From JAZNLR01 sp045579195 (GTDB lineage: Bacteria > Bacillota > Clostridia > Christensenellales > CAMQZB01), in assembly GCA_045579195.1 (NCBI GenBank), contig JAZNLR010000123.1, positions 1-6,127 of the forward strand: DNA of 6,127 bases. The letters are read 5' to 3'. This document shows, in pieces, positions 1 through 5,957 of this stretch (its first letter is position 1; each line of letters starts with the position of its first letter). Both the position numbers and the translations under genes were made by a program. A model generated the notes under the pieces. It ran no database searches. It saw nothing but the letters and a program-made list of their open reading frames with translations, and was not told where the DNA came from.

Positions 1-927
1 GCGCTGAGCGAGGAGCTTGGGAAAGACGTTTTCTTGACCGAGGCGTGCGAGTTTCAGCGCGCACTTTTGTCGCTCACTCCATCCATTGCCGTTCTTTTGA
101 ACGTGGATTTCGACCATGCGGATTGCTACCGTGACGTTGCGGAAGTGCAAGCGGTCTTTTCCAAGTTTTTAAGCTCCGCAAAAGACGTTTGCGTCGTTAA
201 CGGCGAGGATGCTCGTGCGCTTGTCGCAGCAAAGGGGAAGCATTGTGTGACGTTTGGCTTTTCAAAAGCGTGTGACGTCTTTGGAACCGACGTTCTCGCG
301 CAAGGCGGAAAAACGGAATTTTTCGTTCACACCAAAGAGGGATGCGAGAAGATCTCCCTGCCTCTTCCCGGGAAGCACAACGTTGAAAACGCCCTTGCGG
401 CAATCGCAACGGCAACCCTGTTTTGTGTTCCGCTGGCAACGTGTGCGTGTGCGCTTTCCGAGTTTTATGGGGTGAAAAGGAGGTTTGAGCGCGTTGGAGC
501 GTTTTGCGGTGCAAGCGTTGTCTGTGATTACGCACATCATCCGCGTGAAATTGAACGTGCAATCGCCGCCGCAAAGGAATGCACAAGCGGACGCGTGATC
601 GCCGTTTTCCAGCCGCACACTTTTTCGCGAACGCGTGCATTGATGGAGGAGTTTTCCCGCTGCTTTGAGGGTGCGTTTTGCGTGTTTTTCTTTCCGACCT
701 ATGCCGCGCGAGAAGAATTCGACCCTCACGCCGATGCAAAAACGCTTTGGGCGCACGTTGCAAAACTGCAAGAGGCGGAGTTTGTTTCGGATTTTGACAA
801 GCTGAAGATCGCGCTTTCCGGCAAGGTCCGGGAAGGTGATCTCATTCTCGTTCTTGGGGCAGGCGATCTTTACGACAAGATTCCAAAACTTTTCGATTGC
901 GCTGTTGACGGAGAAAAGTTGCTGTGA
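1..927 (+). CDS. murC: UDP-N-acetylmuramate--L-alanine ligase MurC, 5'-truncated by the window edge
   Basis: Cytoplasmic ATP-dependent ligase that adds L-alanine to UDP-MurNAc, the first amino acid of the peptidoglycan stem peptide. The reading frame is open from base 1, giving 308 visible residues. The family is usually about 440-460 residues, so the N-terminal UDP-binding Rossmann domain and the ATP P-loop lie outside the window. Visible in order: TEACEF (about residue 13 of the fragment; the acidic/EAxE-like strand of the central domain), NVDFDHADCY (34-43; the DH motif of MurC), PGKHNVENALAAIA (about 117-130; the Mur-ligase GxHNxxNALAA motif), KRRFERVG at the start of the C-terminal domain, then DYAHHPREI and FQPHTFSRT, which are typical of MurC rather than MurD/E/F. 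It ends with TGA at 925-927. There is no terminator after it, so some readthrough into the sulfatase is possible. The last codons double as a promoter. Identification is confident; only the 5' end is missing. Confidence 0.96.
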   Translation, partial: ALSEELGKDVFLTEACEFQRALLSLTPSIAVLLNVDFDHADCYRDVAEVQAVFSKFLSSAKDVCVVNGEDARALVAAKGKHCVTFGFSKACDVFGTDVLAQGGKTEFFVHTKEGCEKISLPLPGKHNVENALAAIATATLFCVPLATCACALSEFYGVKRRFERVGAFCGASVVCDYAHHPREIERAIAAAKECTSGRVIAVFQPHTFSRTRALMEEFSRCFEGAFCVFFFPTYAAREEFDPHADAKTLWAHVAKLQEAEFVSDFDKLKIALSGKVREGDLILVLGAGDLYDKIPKLFDCAVDGEKLL

Positions 928-933
928 TATAAT
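905..933 (+). promoter_or_regulatory. Sigma-A-type promoter for the sulfatase, inside the 3' end of murC
   Basis: TTGACG at 905-910 (five of six matches to the -35 consensus), a 17-bp spacer, then a perfect TATAAT at 928-933. A TGA just before the -10 gives an extended -10 (TGn), and that TGA is also the murC stop codon. Transcription would start near 940, 7 bp before the SD of the sulfatase. This excludes the upstream in-frame ATG at 932 as a start from this promoter. Read from sequence only; no transcript data. Confidence 0.8.
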
Positions 934-958
934 GAAGAAAAACGTTAGGGGAAAGAGG

Positions 959-2362
959 ATGAAAAGACCAAACATTCTTGTGATTTTGACCGATCAACAA
1001 CGGTATGATTGCACGGGGTATTCCGGGGTGTCACCCGTTGCGACACCGAATTTGGACGAACTTGCAAGCGAAGGCGTGACGTTTGACAACGCCTTTTCTG
1101 TGATCCCGACCTGTTGCCCTGCTCGTCAAGCTTTTCTCTCCGGAAAGCGCCCGGAACGTTTTGGTTCGCTTTGGAATTACGGGAAGATCAAATTTCCCAC
1201 GCAGGTTTTGCCCAAAGAAGAATTCTCTTTTGCGCGCGCCCTCAAAGACGTGGGGTATCAGACCGGATACCTCGGAAAATGGCACGTCAGCCCCAAACAC
1301 GAGCCGGAGGATTTCGGTTTTGATGACGTCGTTCACGAGCGTGATATGTGGCAACATTGGAATGAAAATCACTTCAAGGGGCATTGGCAGCTTTCGCGTG
1401 AAAACGGCGAGTTTGGAATGCTTGGAGGAAAGAGCGAGATGCCGTTTGAGAGCAACAGCCCGCACTTTTTCGGTCGCCGCGCAATTGAAATGATGAAGCG
1501 GATGAGAGAGAAAGAAAACCCGTTCCTCGTTTTCCTTTCCATTGAAGAGCCGCATTTGCCCTGTTACCCAACCGAACCGTTTGCCGGAATGTATACCGAG
1601 GAAGACGCGGTGAAGTGGGGGAGCTTTGACGACACATTTGAAGACAAGCCGTACATCCAAAAGCAGATGCTCAAGTTCTGGGGCTTTGAGAAGCTCGGTT
1701 GGAAGGAATGGAGCAAGTCTGTCGCCGCGTACTACGGCAGCATTGCGGAAACGGACCATGCGATTGGAGAGGTCTTGTCGTACGTCAAGGAAAGTGGCCT
1801 TGAGGAGGACACCGTCATCATCTTCACCACCGATCACGGCGACATGTGCGGTGGGCACAGAATGTACAACAAGTGTTATGTGATGTATGACGACATCGTG
1901 AGAACACCCATGATCGTCAAGTGGAAGAACCACTTTGAGCCGCACGCTTCTCATGACTTTGTTCACAACCTCCTTGACTTGCACGCAACCATCCTGGAGC
2001 TTGCGGGCGCACAAGGCGATCCCATCACGGACGGAAAGAGCCTTTCCTCACAGCTTGGAGGAAAGGATGAGGGCAGAAAATTTGCATTCTCGACGTACAA
2101 CGGAACGGAAGACGGATTCTTCCTGCAGCGAATGGTGCGTTGCGCAGAATATAAATATATTTGGAACTTGACCGATGTGGACGAGCTTTACGACCTGAAG
2201 AAGGACCCGCATGAGCTTAAAAATGAAGTCCATAACCCGGAATATGCCGACGTTTTGAAGATGCTTCGCCTGCAACTCGTGGAAGAGTTAAAGGCGTGCG
2301 ATGATCCGCTTTCTGGTGGCGCGGCAGAGCGGATTCAGTTGATCAACGGAGATAAGCTTTGA
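959..2362 (+). CDS. Cytoplasmic Cys-type sulfatase (alkaline-phosphatase superfamily)
   Basis: Hydrolyses a sulfate ester or sulfamate; the substrate cannot be told from sequence. The product is 467 residues, normal for the family. Visible: ILTDQQ near the N-terminus (D12, a metal ligand), TPNLDELASEGVTFDNAF, the sulfatase signature C52-C-P-A-R56 followed by QAFLSG, GKWH (K107, H109), EEPH (H199), TDHGD (D292, H293, metal ligands), and the C-terminal ELYDLKKDPHELKN strand. C52 fits the CxPxR context that maturases (FGE or anSME) convert to formylglycine; none is encoded here, so one must act in trans. There is no signal peptide or membrane segment, so it should stay in the cytoplasm and act on an imported substrate. 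ATG 959 is chosen because AGGGG at 947-951 lies 7 bp before it, the protein begins like the family (MKRPNILVILTDQQ), and the promoter starts transcription near 940. The in-frame ATG at 932 has no SD. The family is certain, the substrate unknown. Confidence 0.95.
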   Translation: MKRPNILVILTDQQRYDCTGYSGVSPVATPNLDELASEGVTFDNAFSVIPTCCPARQAFLSGKRPERFGSLWNYGKIKFPTQVLPKEEFSFARALKDVGYQTGYLGKWHVSPKHEPEDFGFDDVVHERDMWQHWNENHFKGHWQLSRENGEFGMLGGKSEMPFESNSPHFFGRRAIEMMKRMREKENPFLVFLSIEEPHLPCYPTEPFAGMYTEEDAVKWGSFDDTFEDKPYIQKQMLKFWGFEKLGWKEWSKSVAAYYGSIAETDHAIGEVLSYVKESGLEEDTVIIFTTDHGDMCGGHRMYNKCYVMYDDIVRTPMIVKWKNHFEPHASHDFVHNLLDLHATILELAGAQGDPITDGKSLSSQLGGKDEGRKFAFSTYNGTEDGFFLQRMVRCAEYKYIWNLTDVDELYDLKKDPHELKNEVHNPEYADVLKMLRLQLVEELKACDDPLSGGAAERIQLINGDKL

Positions 2363-2376
2363 TCAAAATGGAAAAT

Positions 2377-2409
2377 AAAAAGGCCAACGAGTTTTTCGTT
2401 GGCCTTTTT
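2377..2409. terminator. Bidirectional Rho-independent terminator between convergent genes
   Basis: A perfect 14-bp inverted repeat (2377-2390 with 2396-2409) around a 5-base loop GTTTT. The core stem is GGCCAACGA/TCGTTGGCC with A5/T5 outer flanks, so each strand ends in a U-tract. It lies 14 bp after the sulfatase stop and 17 bp after the thioesterase stop on the other strand, and serves both. Confidence 0.95.
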
Positions 2410-2426
2410 CGTTTGCTTTACACGTT

Positions 2427-2828
2427 TTACTGAAGGCGGTATCCCGTGATCGTCACGGTCGCCACCAAAGTTTCAAGGTCATCGGTGACGTCCACGCGGT
2501 AACAAACGGTGGATTTTCCGTCTTTGATGCAATTCGCCTTTGCAATCAGTTTTCCACCTTTTGCGGTTGCAAGGAAGGAGATGTCGGAGCGCAGGGAAAC
2601 GCAGTTCATCGTTTTATGGTTGACAGCAACTGCAAAGGTGAAGTCCGCAAGCATAAATGGAACGCCGCCCATAACGCCGCCCATGGCATTGCGGTGTGAA
2701 TCTGTGAGAAGCAGGCTGCAAGTTGCGGTACGTTCGCCAACTTCTTCAATGACAGCACCATTTTCGGTCGCAAAGCGGTCCTTTTCAAAGAGGCTTCTGA
2801 TTTCTTCTAAAGTTTTCTCGGTTTTCAT
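2427..2828 (-). CDS. PaaI-family hotdog-fold acyl-CoA thioesterase
   Basis: A single hotdog domain of 133 residues, the usual size for PaaI-like thioesterases, which hydrolyse acyl- or aryl-CoA thioesters in the cytoplasm as tetramers. The recognisable core is TDSHRNAMGGVMGG (43-56), with the H45-x-N47 and GG-x-x-GG pattern of the active-site loop and hotdog helix, followed by MLADFTFAVAVN, where D62 sits at the usual catalytic acid position of the opposing helix. The C-terminal half (LRSDISFLATAKGGKLIAKA and on) is the standard beta-sheet. ATG 2828 is chosen because it is 5 bp after the stop of the exporter. Its SD (GGAGGA on the minus strand, 2841-2846) lies in the exporter's last codons, 12 bp from the ATG, which is a little far, so translational coupling is likely. 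The frame stays open further upstream only inside the exporter gene. The thioester substrate is unknown; co-transcription with an exporter might suggest disposal of an unwanted acyl compound, but this is speculation. Confidence 0.88.
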   Translation of the reverse strand: MKTEKTLEEIRSLFEKDRFATENGAVIEEVGERTATCSLLLTDSHRNAMGGVMGGVPFMLADFTFAVAVNHKTMNCVSLRSDISFLATAKGGKLIAKANCIKDGKSTVCYRVDVTDDLETLVATVTITGYRLQ

Positions 2829-2833
2829 ATGGA

Positions 2834-4261
2834 TTAACAGTCCTCCGGTTCGGTGATTTCGTTTTGTGCAAGTTGTGCTTTTTGTTCCGCTATTTTTCGA
2901 TTGAAGCCCTTTCTCATTGAAATGTAATCCGGGAGAATCGTCAACAAGCCAAACAGCCAAGCGACGGGGCCCGTGAGGCAGAGGAGGATGAAAGCTGATG
3001 CTTCACTCAGAATTGCTGAGGTGGTGAGGAAGAGAACAAGCAGAGAAACGCCTGTTCTTCCAATGAGTTCGGAGAAGCTTGAAAGCATAGTCCAAGATGT
3101 TCGTCCTGCGCCCTGAAGAACGGCTTTGAACACAACCAAGGGGGCGAGAATGAAGGTTGTGGCTGTTTCGAGAAGGATAAAAATATAGGCATTGTCAACA
3201 ACAGCTTGTTCAACCTTTCCTGCAATCAACCGAATGAGCGGTTTCCCGATGGGCAGAAGAAGGAGCGCTGCGAAGACGATCCATGCGAAAGACATCAAAA
3301 GTGTCTGTTTACCTCCTTCAATCATTCGGTCAAATTTTCGTGCGCCGTAATTCTGAGCGGAAAAGACTGAAACTGCGGAACCGAAGGAGAGCAGAGGTGC
3401 TGTGACAAAGTTCTCAATCTTTGCTCCCGTGACGCGCGCAGAGACATAGAGGTCGCCAAATCCGTTCGTGACAAACTGGATTGCGATTCCGCCGAAGGAA
3501 AGAACCATGTTGACGAACATCATTGGAATTGCAACCTTGAGAAGGCTTTTTGCCATCCTTGGATCCGGTTTGAAGTGTCTTGCTGAAATGTGGAGTAAGG
3601 GGTGCTTTTTGACAATGTAAACAATGCAAAGAAGCCCGGAAATCAATTGCGCTATGACGGTTGCGATTCCCGCGCCTGCTGTCCCTAAGCCGCAGAATTT
3701 GATGAGGACGTAATCAAGAATGATGTTGATGACGCAGGCGATAATCAGAAAATAAAGCGGTGATTTCGAATCGCCGAGCGTACGGATCATGTTTGAAAGA
3801 AGGTTGTAAAGCGCGGTCGCAACAAGCCCTGCAAAAATCCAGACGATATAGTCATATGCCTGATCAATGAGGTTTTCGGGAGTCTTCAAGAGTTCCAGGA
3901 TCGGTCGCGCAAAAACCGCACAGACAGTGGCGAGCAACACCGAGAGAATTGCCATCAGCTTGATGGAGATCGCAAAGGACTTTTTGATGTTCTCTTCTTC
4001 GCCGGCACCAAAGGCCTGTGCTGTGATGACCGAAAAACCGATCGACAATGCATTGATTGATCCACTCGCAAACCAAGAGAGGCTTCCTGTTGAGCCGACA
4101 GCAGCATACGCCAGGGGGTCCAAAGTTCTTCCAACGATGACCATATCTGCAATGTTATAAAACTGTTGGAAAAGATTTCCAATTAAAAACGGAATGGAGA
4201 ACAGTAAAATTTGAATAAGAGGAGAGCCTTTCGTGAGGTCTTTCGTGGCGGTCTTTGACAT
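2834..4261 (-). CDS. MATE-family multidrug/toxin exporter
   Basis: Integral membrane cation-coupled antiporter of 475 residues, matching the 12-helix MATE family (about 440-480). Hallmarks near the N-terminus: PFLIGNLFQQFYNIADMVIVGR (24-45, with conserved D39), AAVGSTGSL, SVITAQAFGAGEEENIKKSF (78-96, the Q-A-x-GAG loop), NMIRTLGDSKSPLYF (158-171) and ILDYVLIKF (D183). The second six-helix half starts near residue 235, with the repeat-equivalent SAQNYGARKFDRM loop at its first exit. The tail is hydrophilic and ends EITEPEDC. Start: ATG 4261 has GAGG on the minus strand (4269-4272) 7 bp upstream. A TTG two codons earlier sits only one base from that SD and is rejected. The first gene of a two-gene operon with the thioesterase, it has its own promoter with a palindrome in it. 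Substrate cannot be predicted; drug, bile-acid-like or dye export are all possible for this family. Confidence 0.93.
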   Translation of the reverse strand: MSKTATKDLTKGSPLIQILLFSIPFLIGNLFQQFYNIADMVIVGRTLDPLAYAAVGSTGSLSWFASGSINALSIGFSVITAQAFGAGEEENIKKSFAISIKLMAILSVLLATVCAVFARPILELLKTPENLIDQAYDYIVWIFAGLVATALYNLLSNMIRTLGDSKSPLYFLIIACVINIILDYVLIKFCGLGTAGAGIATVIAQLISGLLCIVYIVKKHPLLHISARHFKPDPRMAKSLLKVAIPMMFVNMVLSFGGIAIQFVTNGFGDLYVSARVTGAKIENFVTAPLLSFGSAVSVFSAQNYGARKFDRMIEGGKQTLLMSFAWIVFAALLLLPIGKPLIRLIAGKVEQAVVDNAYIFILLETATTFILAPLVVFKAVLQGAGRTSWTMLSSFSELIGRTGVSLLVLFLTTSAILSEASAFILLCLTGPVAWLFGLLTILPDYISMRKGFNRKIAEQKAQLAQNEITEPEDC

Positions 4262-4292
4262 TTTCAATCCTCGATCAACTATGAAAAAATTG

Positions 4293-4315
4293 AATTCAGA
4301 AATGGAAACTGAATT
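4293..4315 (-). repeat. Inverted repeat in the leader of the exporter operon
   Basis: AATTCAG at 4293-4299 and CTGAATT at 4309-4315 form a perfect 7-bp inverted repeat with a 9-base loop. Transcription from the promoter upstream should begin near 4316, so the RNA would start with this hairpin. It could protect the 5' end or be a second protein site; it is A/T-rich and may be chance. Confidence 0.35.
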
Positions 4316-4322
4316 TAGTTAT

Positions 4323-4350
4323 ATTATATATCCGAAACGTTTCGTGTCAA
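4323..4350 (-). promoter_or_regulatory. Sigma-A-type promoter of the exporter-thioesterase operon
   Basis: On the minus strand: consensus TTGACA at 4350-4345, a 16-bp spacer, perfect TATAAT at 4328-4323. Expected transcription start near 4316, giving a leader of about 55 bases before ATG 4261. It lies just downstream of the terminator of the dehydrogenase gene, so the operon is an independent unit. The spacer holds a palindrome (separate entry). Confidence 0.8.
4333..4344. promoter_or_regulatory. Putative operator: perfect 12-bp palindrome inside the promoter spacer
   Basis: CGAAACGTTTCG is self-complementary over all 12 bases. It directly abuts the -35 box and occupies 12 of the 16 spacer bases, so a bound protein would block RNA polymerase. 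Operators with a central CpG and A/T flanks of this type are typical of LacI/GalR-family repressors. That family assignment is inference; no such regulator is encoded in the window. Confidence 0.6.
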
Positions 4351-4354
4351 GCGA

Positions 4355-4390
4355 AAAACAAAAAAAGTCTTGAAAAAAATCAAGACTTTT
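4355..4390 (-). terminator. Rho-independent terminator of the dehydrogenase gene
   Basis: Perfect 11-bp stem AAAAGTCTTGA (4363-4373 on the plus strand) with TCAAGACTTTT (4380-4390) and a 6-base loop. On the minus strand the stem runs into a T7-G-T5 tract. It lies 22 bp after the dehydrogenase stop and ends just before the -35 of the exporter promoter, separating the two units. Confidence 0.88.
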
Positions 4391-4412
4391 GAAGAGCTTT
4401 TATTTCGCTTTT

Positions 4413-5432
4413 TTAGCAGTTGATGAGGTTGAGGAAAATGGACTTTCCGTTGAGGTACTCCGAGGCCATCTCCTTGAGGACCTGCGTTGCCTCGTCAAAG
4501 GATTGTTCGCGCGCGATCAAGGGGAGAACGTCAACTGCGTTGTTCGCCAACATATTGATTGCCGCAGGATAATTTAAGCCGCTGCTTTTGAACGTGTGAA
4601 TGGTGAGCTGGTTGTCGAGCGCGGTTGCAAGGTTGGTTGTCATATTCTCGGAGAAAAGCCCGGCAATTGCAACGTCACCGCCGCTTGTGCAGATGCGCAA
4701 GGTGTTTTTGATGCTCTGATTCGAGCCCGATGCAAAGATAACGCTGTCCGCCATTCTGTCGCCCGTGATCTGCGCGACCATCTGCGGTGTGTCATTGTCG
4801 TTGGGCAAAGTGTACATCACGCCGAGATTTTTTGCAAGCTCCAACGCTTCTTTTCTGCTGTCGATCAGGATGGGAATGCACTGGTAGTACATCGCGAGCT
4901 GCGCCAGGATGTTTCCCAAAACGCCACCGCCAACGATTGCGATGTGCTCGCCTTTGTTGGTGTTGATCTCATCGAGGATGGAAAGTGCAAAGGCAACCGT
5001 TTCCGTGAAGACTGCGCGTCTGTCATCGACCTTGTCGGGCAGGGCATACAAATTGTCTAAGGGAACGTTCTTAAAGTCACAGAGGAAGCCGTCGGAAGAG
5101 ATCCCCATCACCTTGAGATTGCGGCAGAGGTTGGGCTCGCCCATCTTGCAGGAATAACAGCTTTCGCAGGGAAGCTGCGGTCGAATGACCACGCGATCGC
5201 CGCGCTTTAAGCCAAACAGATTGTCTTCAATCTCCGAAATTACGCCAACGCCGTGTCTTGCGAGGGCAACGGGGGAAGAAAGTTTCTGTTCTCCCGAAAA
5301 GATCTGTGCTTCCGGTTCGCAAAGACCTGCGACCGTCAAACGTACTTTTGCAAAAGCCGTTCCGTCCGAAAGGGCTTCATCGCGCTCAATGAGCTCGGTT
5401 TCGTAAGGACGCACCGTATGCAGAATTTTCAT
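4413..5432 (-). CDS. Zinc-dependent medium-chain alcohol/polyol dehydrogenase-like protein
   Basis: Cytoplasmic medium-chain dehydrogenase/reductase of 339 residues, the usual length. The GroES-like domain is N-terminal. The structural zinc site is complete: C89, C92, C95, C103 (CESCYSCKMGEPNLC). The Rossmann domain has VGGGVLG (G168, G170, G173), and D191 at the end of the second strand favours NAD over NADP. For the catalytic zinc, C38, H60 and E144 (FTETVAFAL, at the position of the sorbitol-dehydrogenase-type EP motif) can be seen. However, the normal GHE is RHG, so the Glu after His is absent, and the usual C-G-x-D after C38 reads CEPE. This suggests a divergent subfamily; substrate unknown. 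ATG 5432 has CGGAGC on the minus strand (5446-5441) 8 bp upstream. It is a single-gene unit with its own promoter and terminator. Family sure, activity not. Confidence 0.88.
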   Translation of the reverse strand: MKILHTVRPYETELIERDEALSDGTAFAKVRLTVAGLCEPEAQIFSGEQKLSSPVALARHGVGVISEIEDNLFGLKRGDRVVIRPQLPCESCYSCKMGEPNLCRNLKVMGISSDGFLCDFKNVPLDNLYALPDKVDDRRAVFTETVAFALSILDEINTNKGEHIAIVGGGVLGNILAQLAMYYQCIPILIDSRKEALELAKNLGVMYTLPNDNDTPQMVAQITGDRMADSVIFASGSNQSIKNTLRICTSGGDVAIAGLFSENMTTNLATALDNQLTIHTFKSSGLNYPAAINMLANNAVDVLPLIAREQSFDEATQVLKEMASEYLNGKSIFLNLINC

Positions 5433-5479
5433 ATCAACACGCTCCGTTTTGTTTCCGAAAAAATCGGTGATACTAGTTC

Positions 5480-5508
5480 ATTATATGCAAAAAACAAAAA
5501 CAAGGCAA
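5480..5508 (-). promoter_or_regulatory. Sigma-A-type promoter of the dehydrogenase gene
   Basis: On the minus strand: TTGCCT at 5508-5503 (four of six matches to -35), 17-bp spacer rich in T, perfect TATAAT at 5485-5480. The start would be near 5473, giving a leader of about 40 bases that includes a small CCGA/TCGG hairpin (about 5456-5468) ahead of the SD. Confidence 0.65.
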
Positions 5509-5521
5509 GGGCAATGTGCAC

Positions 5522-5568
5522 AAAAAGAAACTCCCACCTCAAACGCTTAGAATGAGGAAGGAGCTTCT
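5522..5568 (-). terminator. Rho-independent terminator after the regulator pseudogene
   Basis: A 16-bp stem with one mismatch and G-T pairs (5526-5541 with 5553-5568) around an 11-base loop. On the minus strand it ends in a short T-tract (5525-5522). It lies 34 bp beyond the restored stop codon of the regulator and just before the -35 of the dehydrogenase promoter. TTTT also follows on the plus strand, so weak activity there is possible. Confidence 0.7.
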
Positions 5569-5601
5569 TTTCTGTAAAAACATTGTTGTTTTCGAGAAAA
5601 A

Positions 5602-5792
5602 TCAGTATTCCGTTCTTCCCAACAGAAAATCCACGCTGACCGAAAAAAGTCTGCGAGCTTGATCAGCGTGTTGAAATCACATTCGCGCTTTCCGTTTTCC
5701 CAGTAAGAAATCAAACGCACCGAAACGTTTAATTGCTCTGCCAATTGTGCACGCGTAACGTTGGATTCCGTCCGCAGTCGTTGAATGTCGAT
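5602..5792 (-). pseudogene. Small Xre-type HTH regulator, start codon lost and frameshifted
   Basis: Relic of a 63-residue DNA-binding protein of the Xre/Cro (HTH_3) family. From 5792 the minus strand reads IDIQRLRTESNVTRAQLAEQ, then LNVSVRLISYWENGKRECDF and NTLIKLADFF: the complete five-helix HTH, with the recognition helix around VSVRLISYWENGKR. After GAC TTT TTT (5651-5643) the frame turns into non-family sequence. Reading one base back gives SVSVDFLLGRTEY and a TGA at 5604-5602, the standard C-terminus of these regulators. So one T has been lost from a run of seven, now six (5643-5648). At the other end there is no ATG, GTG or TTG and no SD before IDIQRL; the codon where Met is expected is ATC. 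The TTG at 5744 would start inside the HTH and drop its first helix. I call it a pseudogene. A homopolymer sequencing error or a -1 slip could explain the frameshift but not the missing start. Confidence 0.8.
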
Positions 5793-5797
5793 AGGTA

Positions 5798-5863
5798 TTG
5801 GATGCGGGAGTGATCACGCAAGAAGAGTTTGAACAGAAGAAAACAAACCTCTTGAATCAGTAA
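5798..5863 (+). pseudogene. C-terminal remnant of a SHOCT-domain protein
   Basis: Too short to count as a gene. The plus strand encodes LDAGVITQEEFEQKKTNLLN-Q then TAA (5861-5863). This matches the end of the SHOCT domain (short C-terminal domain, pattern LLDxGxITxEEFExKKxxLL), a small two-helix module found at the C-terminus of many bacterial proteins of unknown role. Upstream the frame hits TAG at 5792-5794 and shows no family sequence, so the rest of the protein is gone. The relic begins 5 bp from the point where the divergent HTH pseudogene loses its start, which points to a single deletion across both 5' ends. The match is short but very specific in spacing and residues. Confidence 0.6.
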
Positions 5864-5928
5864 TTTCCGCAAAAAGCAAACTTTCAGGAGGATGAGCCGT
5901 GTTTCTTTTGAAATATGCCTCAAAATTG

Positions 5929-5957
5929 TTGACATTTTTTTGTTTTGATTATATAAT
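5929..5957 (+). promoter_or_regulatory. Consensus sigma-A promoter of rpmE
   Basis: TTGACA at 5929-5934, exactly 17 bp of T-rich spacer, and TATAAT at 5952-5957: a perfect match to both boxes and to the optimal spacing, as expected for a highly expressed ribosomal protein gene. Start near 5964, leaving a leader of about 26 bases, too short for a large structured leader. Confidence 0.92.

Noticed and set aside
932..958. Alternative in-frame ATG at 932 for the sulfatase
   Set aside because: It overlaps the -10 box, lies upstream of the predicted transcript start, has no SD and would add nine basic residues not seen in the family.
262..975. A 237-codon open frame on the minus strand opposite murC
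   Set aside because: No recognisable domain, and murC in the opposite direction is certain. Shadow frame.
1031..2014. A 327-codon open frame on the minus strand opposite the sulfatase
   Set aside because: It has no family motif, no SD and a biased composition. The sulfatase on the other strand has all its catalytic motifs, so this is a shadow.
4265..4267. TTG two codons before the exporter ATG as its start
   Set aside because: Only one base separates it from the SD; ATG 4261 has a 7-base spacing.
5721..5730. CGAAACGTTT, a near copy of the exporter operator, in the HTH pseudogene
   Set aside because: It matches 10 of 12 bases but is coding sequence for the conserved Asn-Val-Ser of the HTH and has no promoter around it.
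5892..5945. ATG 5892 with AGGAGG, an 18-codon frame
   Set aside because: The SD directly overlaps the start codon with no spacing, so initiation there is unlikely.
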